A stretch of 64,000 nt of DNA. Source: Chitinophagales bacterium. GTDB lineage: Bacteria; Bacteroidota; Bacteroidia; Chitinophagales; LD1. Numbering within the stretch: position 1 is the first letter of the stretch; each line of letters starts with the position of its first letter. Positions 35,507-43,950 of this stretch are shown here, piece after piece. The stretch is taken from assembly GCA_019638515.1 (NCBI GenBank), contig JAHBTS010000003.1:372001-436000 (forward strand), given 5' to 3'. Below the pieces are notes generated by a model, which was not told the origin of the DNA, searched no databases, and worked only from the letters and a program-made list of their open reading frames with translations. Position numbers and translations under genes: made by a program.

Positions 35507-36127
35507 ATGAAGGCTAAAGTTTTTGCAGTAGATGACCACTTTATGGTAATAGAAGGCATAAAAACCATCCTCCAAAACGAACCCGATATTGAATGGATAG
35601 GGCACGCATTTAATGCCGAATCTTGCCTTGTTTTTTTACGCCACCAGCAACCCGATATCCTTTTTATGGATATCAACCTGCCCGATAAAAGCGGTCTTGA
35701 GCTTTGCAAAGAAGTAGTACAAAAATATCCTGCCATTCACATTATTGGGCTAAGCACTTTTAATCAACTAAGCTACATTTCTAAAATGATAGAAAGTGGC
35801 GCTGCGGGCTATTTGCTTAAGAATGCAGGCAAGCAAGAAATTCTGCAAGCCATTGCTGCTGTTTTAAATGGTAAACAGTTCTTGAGCATAGAAGCCTCCG
35901 AGGCTGTAAAACGAAACAATACCAACGATGCGCTGCCTACCTTAACACGCAAAGAAATAGAAGTACTTCAACTCATTGCCGAAGGTTGTACCAATGCCGA
36001 AATGGCAAAAAAACTCTTTGTAAGCGCTGCTACTATTGACACGCACCGCAGGCATCTATTAGAAAAATTTCAAGCTAAAAATACGGCCGCACTTATTAAG
36101 CAAGCAGTACAATTAAAGTTCGTATAA
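35507..36127 (+). CDS. NarL/LuxR-type response regulator
   Basis: A 206-residue DNA-binding regulator paired with the TPR kinase 21 bp upstream. The receiver domain has Asp9-Asp10 in VFAVDDHFMV, phospho-acceptor Asp55 in ILFMDINLPDKSG, and the conserved Lys in GYLLKNAGKQEI. A LuxR-type helix-turn-helix fills about 140-205: LTRKEIEVLQLIAEGCTNAE and KKLFVSAATIDTHRRHLLEK. Targets are not evident from this window. Confidence 0.94.
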   Translation: MKAKVFAVDDHFMVIEGIKTILQNEPDIEWIGHAFNAESCLVFLRHQQPDILFMDINLPDKSGLELCKEVVQKYPAIHIIGLSTFNQLSYISKMIESGAAGYLLKNAGKQEILQAIAAVLNGKQFLSIEASEAVKRNNTNDALPTLTRKEIEVLQLIAEGCTNAEMAKKLFVSAATIDTHRRHLLEKFQAKNTAALIKQAVQLKFV

Positions 36128-36139
36128 CCCAGCACCTCT

Positions 36140-38191
36140 TTACTTTTCTATACATATTCTTACATCTACTACAACCATGCTGTTTTCAGTTGCCTTTATA
36201 GGATTTAAGTCTATTTCTGCTATCTCCGGAGCAATATGAACTAAAGCTCCCACACGCATAATTACATCTATAAATTTTTCTTTATCCAAACCCTTTTTGC
36301 TTCTGTAACCTTCTATAAGAGCATAGCCTTTTAATGATGTTATCATACCCATTACTTCCTGCCTACTCATGGGTGCTAATGCCGAAGCTGTATCGTTTAG
36401 CAATTCAAGAAACACACCTCCCAAACCACATAATACCACATGCCCAAAGCCACCCTGCTTTACTGCTCCGCAATAAAGTTCTTCGCCTACTACCATTTCT
36501 TGAATCAATACACTTGTGGCATTCTTAATACGCATAAGTTGGTTAAAAGCCTCAACAGCTTGTGCCTCATTTTCAATGCCCAAAAGCACACCTCCCACCT
36601 CTGTTTTATGAATAGGACCAACCACTTTCATTACAACAGGAAATGCCATATTTTCCCTAATGGCGGCAATAGCTGCCGTAGAAGACACCTCTAACTGTCT
36701 TGCAGCAGTTATACCCGCTGCATCTAATAATTCGCGGCACATTTCAGGTTTTAAAAAGCCTGCCGGAGCAGCGTTTACAATAGAGCGAACAGCTACAATA
36801 TCCATTGCCGGCATCATTGCCCTTTCAAACTCATTTAATGTTGTTTTATACACCTGTGCCAATGCTTTTCCAAGATTTACTTCATCTGGAAAATTCACCC
36901 TTCCTTTCGATAAAAAATGTTTGATTTCCTTAGCTGCATTCATAAGCGAAGGCAATACCGGAAAAATAGGTTTGGTGCAAGAATTTATTTTGGCATCCAA
37001 CACTTCATACACATCTTTTACATTAAACAAGCCGGGGCTGCCAAACACCACTACCATTCCGTCTATTGCATGATGGTGTTCACAAAAATCAATTATGGTA
37101 CCCAGTTGTGCTGCCGTGCCGGTGGCCAAAAAATCTATTGGATTACCAACCGAAGAACCCGGATTTAGTTTGCCAAGCAACTCTCTAGTATCATTGGCAC
37201 TTAATGGTGGCACATTCATTCCGTTAGATGTAAGCGCATCGGTAAGCATTACTGCCGAACCTCCGGCATGTGTAATAATGGCAATGTTCTTCCCTTTTAA
37301 CTCTTTGGTTTGAAAAACGCTGGCAACCGCAATCAATTCATCGCGGCTGCTGCAATATACTATACCACACTTCTTAAACAAAGCTCTAATTACCGTATCG
37401 GAAGTAGCCAAAGCTCCGGTATGCGAAGATGCCGCGCGCCCACCAGCTTCGGAATAACCCGACTTAATTGCTGCTATGCGGCAACCCTTTTGCCGAAGCG
37501 AAGTTGCGTGCTTAATAAACTTAAACGGATTCTTTATATGCTCTAAATATAACAGTTTTATTGCGGGGCTTTTTCCGTGAATAAATGTGGTATCCATATA
37601 CTCCAGAATTTCTTCTACGCCCGTTTGCGATGCATTGCCAATAGAATATACGTTTGAAAACTTTAAGCCCGTTAACAATGCCGATTCCATAATAAAAACG
37701 GCAGTAGCTCCGGAACTCGAAACCAATTCACAGCCCAATGTGTGATACTGCGGCACAGGTGTGGTAAATACACCTTTATAGGTTTCATTTATTACACCAA
37801 TACAATTAGGGCCAATGAGTGTTGCCCCTGCGCTGTTTACCATTGCTACCAATTGCTTTTCTATGGCAGCACCTTCGCTGCCTGCTTCGGAAAAACCTGC
37901 CGAATACACAATAAAAGCCCTAGCTTTTTTGGCTATGAGTTGCGCTACTGCATCTACACATTGGTTGGCGGGAATGGCTATAATTGCCAAATCTATATCC
38001 GGTAAATCTTCGATAGCAGAAACATACTGTATGCCTTCTATTTGTATATGCTTTTTGTTTACCGCATACAGTGTGCCGCTAAACTTTCCCTCCAATAAAT
38101 TTTGAAGCACTTTGCCTCCCGGCTTGGCAATATTCTCCGATGCGCCAATTACGGCAATGCGCTTGGGTGCAATAAACTGTGGCGTAATCAT
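36140..38191 (-). CDS. ADP-forming acyl-CoA synthetase (acetate-CoA ligase type), fused alpha and beta parts
   Basis: A 683-residue cytoplasmic enzyme that links an acyl-CoA and ADP + Pi with a free acid and ATP. The N-terminal CoA-binding domain has VIGASENIAKPGGKVLQN; a succinyl-CoA-ligase-like part carries the expected phosphohistidine in AASSHTGALA (about residue 255) and GPNCIGVINETYKG; the C-terminal ATP-grasp part has FPVVMKVVGPIHKTEVGGV and DLNPIKATENS. The order fits the fused acetyl/aryl-acyl-CoA synthetases of archaea and anaerobes. It lies 5 bp after the tyrosine phenol-lyase gene, so the two form an operon; it could conserve energy from acetyl-CoA made from the pyruvate released by that enzyme. 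Substrate not determined. Confidence 0.85.
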   Translation of the reverse strand: MITPQFIAPKRIAVIGASENIAKPGGKVLQNLLEGKFSGTLYAVNKKHIQIEGIQYVSAIEDLPDIDLAIIAIPANQCVDAVAQLIAKKARAFIVYSAGFSEAGSEGAAIEKQLVAMVNSAGATLIGPNCIGVINETYKGVFTTPVPQYHTLGCELVSSSGATAVFIMESALLTGLKFSNVYSIGNASQTGVEEILEYMDTTFIHGKSPAIKLLYLEHIKNPFKFIKHATSLRQKGCRIAAIKSGYSEAGGRAASSHTGALATSDTVIRALFKKCGIVYCSSRDELIAVASVFQTKELKGKNIAIITHAGGSAVMLTDALTSNGMNVPPLSANDTRELLGKLNPGSSVGNPIDFLATGTAAQLGTIIDFCEHHHAIDGMVVVFGSPGLFNVKDVYEVLDAKINSCTKPIFPVLPSLMNAAKEIKHFLSKGRVNFPDEVNLGKALAQVYKTTLNEFERAMMPAMDIVAVRSIVNAAPAGFLKPEMCRELLDAAGITAARQLEVSSTAAIAAIRENMAFPVVMKVVGPIHKTEVGGVLLGIENEAQAVEAFNQLMRIKNATSVLIQEMVVGEELYCGAVKQGGFGHVVLCGLGGVFLELLNDTASALAPMSRQEVMGMITSLKGYALIEGYRSKKGLDKEKFIDVIMRVGALVHIAPEIAEIDLNPIKATENSMVVVDVRICIEK

Positions 38192-38196
38192 GCTTC

Positions 38197-39585
38197 CTAT
38201 TTTATCTTTTCGAAGCGTGCTTGGAAGAAACGCAAATACTTTGGCTCATATACCATTTTCAATCCTTTTATTTTCTTCCTTTTATCGAAAACTATTGCAG
38301 TAGATTCGGCCACTACATCCATGTGTGCCTGTGTGTAAACACGCCTTGGAATTGTAAAACGCACCAACTCTAGCTTGGGATAATAGTTGTCTCCGTTTGG
38401 CTTTCGCCCTGCCGAAACAATACCTCTTTCCATAGTTCTTACTCCCGAATCGGCATATATTTCTGCTGCTAAAGTTTGTGCCGGAAATTCATCTTGTGTA
38501 AGGTGTGGCAAAAAGGCTTTGGCATCTACAAAAATACCATGTCCGCCAATTGGTTTCACAATAGGAATACCAAACTCTTCCATACGTTTCCCTAAATACT
38601 CAACCTGCCCAACTCTTGCCTTTTGGTGATAATCGTTTAAGCTCTCTTTTATACCAACGGCAATGGCTTCCATATCGCGCCCGGCTAAACCTCCGTAAGT
38701 ATGCAAGCCTTCGTACACCACTACCAAATTTCTTGCTTCTTCAAATACATCCCAATCGTTGGTAGCCATAAATCCTCCAATGTTTACCAGTGCATCTTTT
38801 TTAGCACTCATGGTAGCGCCATCGGTAAGTGAGCAAATTTCCTTTACTATTTCTTTAATGGTTTTATCGGCATAGCCTCTTTCTCTCTGCTGAATAAAGT
38901 ACGCATTCTCTGCAACACGCGTCATATCGTGTATAATGCGAATACCGTGCTTGCGTGTGTATTGGCGCAGTTCTTTCAAATTTTTGATGCTAATGGGTTG
39001 CCCGCCTGCCATGTTTACATTAGTGGCTATACACACATAAGGAATTTTTTTTGCCCCATGTTTTTTTACTAATGCTTCGAGTTTGTTTATATCCACATTG
39101 CCCTTAAATGGAAATTCGTTTACCGGGTCGTGCGCTTCATCAATAATAATATCTACAAATGTTCCGCCTGCCAACTCTTGGTGTAAACGCGTAGTAGTAA
39201 AATACATATTACCAGGAATAATATCGCCTTTCTTAATTAGAATTTGCGAGAGTAAATTTTCGGCTCCGCGCCCTTGGTGTGTGGGAATAACATACTTATA
39301 GCCATAATACTGTTGAATGGCGCTTTCCATCAAAAAGTAACTTTTGCTGCCTGCGTAGGCTTCATCTCCGGTCATAAAAGCACTCCATTGGCGATCGCTC
39401 ATAGAATTGGTTCCGCTATCGGTAAGCAGATCTATATACACATCCTCTGAGTTCAGTAAAAAAGTGTTGTATCCTGCCTCTTTAAGTGCTTTTATCCGCT
39501 GGGGCTTGGTTGTCATTTTCAACAATTCTACCATTTTCATTTTGTACGGTTCTGCCCAAGAACGCCTTGCAAGTTTTACTGCCAT
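38197..39585 (-). CDS. tpl: Tyrosine phenol-lyase (beta-tyrosinase), PLP enzyme
   Basis: Cytoplasmic PLP enzyme of 462 residues in the tryptophanase family; expected reaction is L-tyrosine to phenol, pyruvate and ammonia. The PLP lysine is in DGATMSAKKDALVNIGG (Lys262/263). The blocks AGYNTFLLNSEDVYIDLLTD, GTNSMSDRQW and NMYFTTTRLHQE read like Citrobacter Tpl, not E. coli TnaA. The decisive place is TMERGIVSAGR: Arg387 falls where Tpl has Arg381 (needed to bind the phenol ring OH) and where TnaA has Ile in VEIG. This alignment is from memory. Automatic annotation may call it tryptophanase. Transcribed leftward from a promoter with an inverted repeat at 39660-39690, with the ligase gene 5 bp downstream. 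Confidence 0.83.
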   Translation of the reverse strand: MAVKLARRSWAEPYKMKMVELLKMTTKPQRIKALKEAGYNTFLLNSEDVYIDLLTDSGTNSMSDRQWSAFMTGDEAYAGSKSYFLMESAIQQYYGYKYVIPTHQGRGAENLLSQILIKKGDIIPGNMYFTTTRLHQELAGGTFVDIIIDEAHDPVNEFPFKGNVDINKLEALVKKHGAKKIPYVCIATNVNMAGGQPISIKNLKELRQYTRKHGIRIIHDMTRVAENAYFIQQRERGYADKTIKEIVKEICSLTDGATMSAKKDALVNIGGFMATNDWDVFEEARNLVVVYEGLHTYGGLAGRDMEAIAVGIKESLNDYHQKARVGQVEYLGKRMEEFGIPIVKPIGGHGIFVDAKAFLPHLTQDEFPAQTLAAEIYADSGVRTMERGIVSAGRKPNGDNYYPKLELVRFTIPRRVYTQAHMDVVAESTAIVFDKRKKIKGLKMVYEPKYLRFFQARFEKIK

Positions 39586-39659
39586 GTTGTGTAATTTTTA
39601 ATTGTTTGAATAGTGCCGAAATGCGCATAACACATAGCTTCCACCTATTCATTGTTTTG

Positions 39660-39690
39660 CAAATATAAATTGGATATTTTTATCCGATTT
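39660..39690 (-). promoter_or_regulatory. tpl promoter: -7 box next to a 24-bp inverted repeat
   Basis: On the minus strand TATATTTG (39667-39660) matches TAnnTTTG exactly. Immediately upstream AAATTGGATA (39667-39676) and TATCCGATTT (39681-39690) form an inverted repeat with nine of ten pairs and a TTTT centre. It covers the -12 to -35 side of the promoter, where an activator or repressor dimer would bind. A leader of about 70 bases separates the predicted start site from the tpl ATG. Confidence 0.55.
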
Positions 39691-39781
39691 AAAAATAAAA
39701 TCTTCCTCTTAAAATCAAACTATTTAGCGCTTCATTAAATTATCTGTTGTAACATAGCTGCCTGTTTTTGAAATATTACTT

Positions 39782-40771
39782 ATGGAACTTCAATACTATA
39801 ATCCCTTCAGGCACTTAGAATTTCAACAAAATATTTGCTTTTTAACCGGAAAGAAATTAGAAACAGATGAACAGCATACAGTAGCAGCTTTCCCGGAATG
39901 GCTGGTAGAGCGCTATCACTTACAAGATGCAAGCATTGCCATGCTGGGAGGCAATAGAATGAAGTATAAAGACATGCTGCTGCCTGCTTCGCAGGAAACG
40001 GCTGCCGCTATTAAACATTTAGATAGCATAACCCAAACCGCCTTCGAACATGGCTATGATGCTGTAATACAACTGCCGGAGCACACCATATTTCAATGGA
40101 TGGCAAGGGTGCTGTATGGCGTACTATATCAAGATTTGGTGTATGCCATTCGCCAACACCAAGCCAAAGGAAAAAATTTCCAAATCTCTGATGTATTACA
40201 ATTGCGGTTAAAGAACTTACATCTTATGCTGCAATCGCTGGTTACACCAATAGAATTTAATGGCTTCGTGCCATGGTCTATGAAGTGCTACAGCGTAAAT
40301 ATTTCAAAAGATATTTTGAACTATAAAGACGAAACTCAAGACCTTAATTTTTGCTTGGGAATGAACGGCTTTGGCATAATTGCCTGCCTGCAAGACAATG
40401 GCGCAGTTGCTCAATTTAACCACGATGTTTTGGAAAAAATAGGTGCCGCCACACTACATCCCGCACAGTTTGAAGAATTGTACGGCAGATTTGTTTACAG
40501 CAACTATCTACTACGTAAAAATTCTAGTTATATGCTTACCGAAAGCAATGGTAAATTAATCTTCAACCTACCTGAAGATGTACAAAATACACCTCCACAA
40601 TTTGCAACATGGCAAGATGAAGTATTTGCACAAGTACTGGCTAACCTATGGCGGCCGTGGGGCATTACTTTAGAAAAAATACACCAGTTTCCCAATTCGC
40701 CCATAAGCTATTTAATAGATGAGCGAACCTACCAATTTATAGAAGCCGAAAAAGTTGATTTACCATTTTAA
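39782..40771 (+). CDS. Conserved-looking protein of unknown function, 329 aa
   Basis: I do not recognise a family. It has no signal peptide or membrane helix, so it should be cytoplasmic. It starts MELQYYNPFRHLEFQQNICFLTGKKL, rich in aromatic residues; CFLTGKK resembles the opening of some zinc or HNH-type modules, but only a single cysteine is present there, so this is not support for a nuclease. Mid-protein it has PEHTIFQWMARVLYGVLYQDL and LKNLHLMLQSLVTP, helical and Leu-rich; the C-terminal half is strand-like with GRFVYSNYLL. Codon use matches the neighbours. Divergent from tpl, with a shared 196-bp gap. Confidence 0.65.
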   Translation: MELQYYNPFRHLEFQQNICFLTGKKLETDEQHTVAAFPEWLVERYHLQDASIAMLGGNRMKYKDMLLPASQETAAAIKHLDSITQTAFEHGYDAVIQLPEHTIFQWMARVLYGVLYQDLVYAIRQHQAKGKNFQISDVLQLRLKNLHLMLQSLVTPIEFNGFVPWSMKCYSVNISKDILNYKDETQDLNFCLGMNGFGIIACLQDNGAVAQFNHDVLEKIGAATLHPAQFEELYGRFVYSNYLLRKNSSYMLTESNGKLIFNLPEDVQNTPPQFATWQDEVFAQVLANLWRPWGITLEKIHQFPNSPISYLIDERTYQFIEAEKVDLPF

Positions 40772-40782
40772 TAAAACAAAAA

Positions 40783-40813
40783 AGCCTACCTTTTAATTGC
40801 AAAAAAGTAGGCT
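40783..40813. terminator. Terminator hairpin between converging genes
   Basis: AGCCTAC (40783-40789) pairs with GTAGGCT (40807-40813). The long A/T-rich loop holds inner T and A runs, and an A run lies on the left. Moderate strength. Confidence 0.6.
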
Positions 40814-40833
40814 ATAACTAGTTTACTGAATGT

Positions 40834-41238
40834 TTAATCGGTTCCGTCTAATGCCGAAACTTTATTGGCTTTAGCAGCTTTTTTAGCTTCTTTATACTTA
40901 GTTAATTGTTCAGGAGTAAGTATTGCCCTTACTGCTTGTTTATACTCACTGCGTGCAGGCGCCAATTCCTTCTTTATAGTTTCTTTACTATCGGCTTGGC
41001 CTTTATACTTTCCTCTAACAGCATCCGCTTTACCGATACGAGTCAGCGCCAATTCTTTCACTTTTGCCTTTTGGTCGGCAGAAAGCGTTACAATTTTATC
41101 TAACTCATCTACGTTTTTTTGTGCACGTTGCTCTGTAGTGAGTTTTTCTTTTTTCGCAGCTAATGCAGCTGTTTGCTGTGCATGGATGGTGGTAAACATA
41201 GACACCAATCCAATTGCTAATACAATTACTTTTTTCAT
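40834..41238 (-). CDS. Small exported protein, Spy/CpxP-like in composition
   Basis: A 134-residue exported protein: signal peptide 1-20 (ending TTIHA-Q), then a Lys/Ala-rich helical body. It carries repeated LT-x-x-Q-like units (LTTEQRAQKNVDELDKIVTL, LSADQKAKVKELAL, LTPEQLTKYKEAKK), as in Spy/CpxP-type periplasmic helical chaperones and in a similar Bacteroidota group. Chaperone or stress role is an inference only. Single gene; the hairpin at 40783-40813 follows it. Confidence 0.68.
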   Translation of the reverse strand: MKKVIVLAIGLVSMFTTIHAQQTAALAAKKEKLTTEQRAQKNVDELDKIVTLSADQKAKVKELALTRIGKADAVRGKYKGQADSKETIKKELAPARSEYKQAVRAILTPEQLTKYKEAKKAAKANKVSALDGTD

Positions 41239-41296
41239 GTTGTGTTGTGTTGTTTTTCTTATTAACTGCTAAACAATTAAAAGGTTTAATGTTTGG

Positions 41297-42133
41297 TTAT
41301 AGAAAACTTTCGAACCAAGCGGTTATGTATTCCAATACTTTCTTTCTGTCTTCTTCCGGTTCGTTGTGCAGCTCGTGGTAATAGCCATCCCACAGTTTTA
41401 GGGTAACCAACCCTCCATTGTGATTCTTGGTAAACTCCTCGCTGCCTTTGTAAGAGGTAATTCTATCTGCAGTGCCATGCATAACTAGTAATGGAATGCG
41501 CAAATCGCTGGCATGCTGCAATGCGTACTTTGCTGCTTTATAGAACCCCAAAAACATTCCTGCGGAAACTACATTAAGTACTCGGGAATTCTCTTTGTAT
41601 TTTCGCACTTCGTTCTTATCGCGCGAAATTGCTTCTACTTCTAAGTTTGTTTTCTCGGTAAATTTTGGATAGATATTTACCATGAGCTTTGCCAACAACA
41701 CCTTAATTGCCGGTGGCTCAAATGCTAATTTAAAAAGTGGCCCTGTTACCACGGCTGCCTTTATATTCTTAGGTTGGCGCTGTAGTAAAAAATTGGTAAC
41801 AATATTGCCACCCAAGCTGTGTCCGTATAAGAAAACAGGTAATCCCGGAAAGCGTGTTCCAGCCTCGTGTGTAATACTTCTTACCGTATCGAGTAAATCG
41901 TCATAACTATCTGCATGACCGCGTTTACCTTCCGTTTTCCCATGCCCCAAATGGTCGAAAGTAAGTATGGCAAACCCTTTTTCGCACAAGAATTTTGCCA
42001 CATGTTCATATCGATCGCTAAACTCTGCAAAGCCGTGCACAATACACACGACAGCTTTGGATTGTGGCGGTGCCCAACCTTGTGCATATACTTTCTTACC
42101 CTCGTAATCCCAAGACCATTCAAAGTGATTCAT
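41297..42133 (-). CDS. Alpha/beta hydrolase, monoacylglycerol lipase/lysophospholipase-like
   Basis: A 278-residue serine hydrolase. The nucleophile elbow is FLYGHSLGGNIV; the acid and histidine are suggested by LLVMHGTADRITSYKGS and WDGYYHELHNEPEEDRK. N-terminal VCIVHGFAEFSDRYEHVAKFL and GHGKTEGKRGHADSYDD match the monoglyceride lipase/PldB-type group (serine aminopeptidase S33 superfamily). No signal peptide, so cytoplasmic. It lies 105 bp downstream of atpA, past the atpA terminator, so it has its own promoter. Confidence 0.85.
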   Translation of the reverse strand: MNHFEWSWDYEGKKVYAQGWAPPQSKAVVCIVHGFAEFSDRYEHVAKFLCEKGFAILTFDHLGHGKTEGKRGHADSYDDLLDTVRSITHEAGTRFPGLPVFLYGHSLGGNIVTNFLLQRQPKNIKAAVVTGPLFKLAFEPPAIKVLLAKLMVNIYPKFTEKTNLEVEAISRDKNEVRKYKENSRVLNVVSAGMFLGFYKAAKYALQHASDLRIPLLVMHGTADRITSYKGSEEFTKNHNGGLVTLKLWDGYYHELHNEPEEDRKKVLEYITAWFESFL

Positions 42134-42186
42134 AATTATTTGATATTGAATTCCGAAAGTAGTATTTCAAACCTTGCAAACAAACA

Positions 42187-42216
42187 AAAAGCCGATTGAA
42201 AAATCAATCGGCTTTT
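42187..42216. terminator. Terminator after atpA
   Basis: AAAAGCCGATTGA (42187-42199) pairs perfectly with TCAATCGGCTTTT (42204-42216), loop of four A. On the minus strand the U run follows, fitting termination of atpA. Confidence 0.88.
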
Positions 42217-42238
42217 ATGTATTAAGTATCTAAAAATA

Positions 42239-43813
42239 CTATTTGTAGTTCAGTGTTAGTTCCTCTGCTAGCTTGGCTAAAGTTTTTTCCACATCTTCGG
42301 TAAGCGGCTGGCGGCAAGCCTTCAATACATCAGGGAAGCGTGTTTCTAACTGTGTAATAAAGTCTTTCTCAAATTCGCGCATTTTATTTACCGGAACTCC
42401 CTTTGCTAGGTTTTTGGTTCCAATAAATAAGATTGCAATTTGCTTATCTACTGAATACGGTGTAAACTGTGGTTGTTTCAAAATTTCCACATTTCTTGCC
42501 CCTTTATCTAACACGGCTTTGGTAGCTGCATCTAAATCGGAACCAAACTTACTGAAAGCTTCTAATTCGCGGTACTGAGCTTGATCGAGTTTTAATGTTC
42601 CTGCCACTTTTTTCATGGCTTTAATTTGAGCATTTCCTCCTACACGGCTTACGCTGATACCTACGTTGATGGCTGGGCGCACACCGGAGTTAAACAATCC
42701 TGATTCCAAGAATATTTGTCCGTCTGTAATAGAAATTACATTGGTTGGAATATAAGCAGAAACATCTCCTGCTTGGGTTTCTATAATTGGCAATGCAGTT
42801 AAAGACCCTCCACCTTTTACTAAATGGCGGATGCTATCCGGAATATCATTCATTTGTGATGCCACATCTTGGTTGGCATTTACTTTTGCGGCACGCTCTA
42901 GCAAACGGCTATGCAAATAAAATACATCCCCCGGATAAGCTTCGCGTCCCGGAGGGCGTTTTAGCAATAACGAAACTTCGCGATATGCTACGGCTTGCTT
43001 AGATAAATCATCGTACACAATCAATGCCGGACGACCTGTGTCTCTAAAATACTCACCAACAGCACAACCTGCAAATGGCGCATAGAACTGTAATGGAGCC
43101 GGATCGGCCGCAGAAGCGGCTACTACTACGGTGTATGGCATGGCACCATTATCTTCCAATACCTTTACCACCTGCGCTACTGTTGATGCTTTCTGCCCAC
43201 ATGCAACATAAATACAAATTACAGGCTCTCCTTTATCGTAGAACTCTTTTTGATTGATAATTGTATCAATAGCCACTGCAGTTTTACCTACTTGGCGATC
43301 GCCAATTATCAATTCTCTTTGTCCGCGCCCAATCGGAATCATAGCATCAATTGCTTTGATCCCTGTTTGCAACGGCTCATTTACCGGCTGACGGTAAATT
43401 ACACCCGGAGCCTTACGCTCCAATGGCATTTCATATAAATCTCCATTTACAGGTCCTTTCCCATCTATTGGCTCACCTAAAGTATTAATAACACGACCCA
43501 ACAAACCTTCACCGGCTTTAATAGAAGCAATTACTCCTGTTCTTCTAACGGTATCACCTTCCTTAATTTTTTCAGAAGGTCCCATGAGTACCACACCCAC
43601 ATTATCTTCTTCCAAGTTTAATACAATTGCCTTAATGCCGCATTCAAACTGCACTAATTCGCCCGCTCTTGCATTGGTTAAACCATATACGCGCGCAATA
43701 CCATCGCCCACTTGCAATACGGTTCCTACCTCTTCTAACTCGGCAGCGGATTTAAAGTTTCCAAGCTGCTCTCTAAGAATTGCCGAAATTTCTTCAGCAC
43801 GAACTTCTACCAT
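42239..43813 (-). CDS. atpA: ATP synthase F1 alpha subunit
   Basis: Non-catalytic alpha subunit of the F1 ATPase, 524 residues. Typical blocks: [13 protein letters not shown] at the start, Walker [16 protein letters not shown] near 170, [20 protein letters not shown] strand, [42 protein letters not shown], and the arginine-finger region [19 protein letters not shown]. Length and order are normal. It stands alone between the gldN terminator and its own terminator. The usual neighbours atpH (upstream) and atpG (downstream) are absent, which is unusual. Confidence 0.97.
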   Translation of the reverse strand: MVEVRAEEISAILREQLGNFKSAAELEEVGTVLQVGDGIARVYGLTNARAGELVQFECGIKAIVLNLEEDNVGVVLMGPSEKIKEGDTVRRTGVIASIKAGEGLLGRVINTLGEPIDGKGPVNGDLYEMPLERKAPGVIYRQPVNEPLQTGIKAIDAMIPIGRGQRELIIGDRQVGKTAVAIDTIINQKEFYDKGEPVICIYVACGQKASTVAQVVKVLEDNGAMPYTVVVAASAADPAPLQFYAPFAGCAVGEYFRDTGRPALIVYDDLSKQAVAYREVSLLLKRPPGREAYPGDVFYLHSRLLERAAKVNANQDVASQMNDIPDSIRHLVKGGGSLTALPIIETQAGDVSAYIPTNVISITDGQIFLESGLFNSGVRPAINVGISVSRVGGNAQIKAMKKVAGTLKLDQAQYRELEAFSKFGSDLDAATKAVLDKGARNVEILKQPQFTPYSVDKQIAILFIGTKNLAKGVPVNKMREFEKDFITQLETRFPDVLKACRQPLTEDVEKTLAKLAEELTLNYK

Positions 43814-43899
43814 GAATTTCTATTTAGATGATTATTTCAAAAATTTCTTTTAATGCTTTAAAAAGCGGGGCGAAAGTAGGTGATTTTATAGTAAGGCGC

Positions 43900-43929
43900 A
43901 AAAAAAAGGGCTGCAAAATTGCAACCCTT
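43900..43929 (-). terminator. Terminator of the gliding/secretion operon
   Basis: On the minus strand AAGGGTTGCAA, loop, then the complementary arm (43919-43906, one mismatch) ends in a run of about eight T (43907-43900). It lies 21 bp after the gldN stop and before atpA. Confidence 0.8.
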
Positions 43930-43950
43930 CTGTATAACTTATCAAAAATC

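Noticed and set aside
38197..39585. Calling the PLP lyase a tryptophanase
   Set aside because: The ring-binding Arg and several blocks fit tyrosine phenol-lyase better.
39800..39850. A zinc or HNH module at the start of the 329-residue protein (CFLTGKK)
   Set aside because: Only one cysteine is present and no His-Asn-His set follows.
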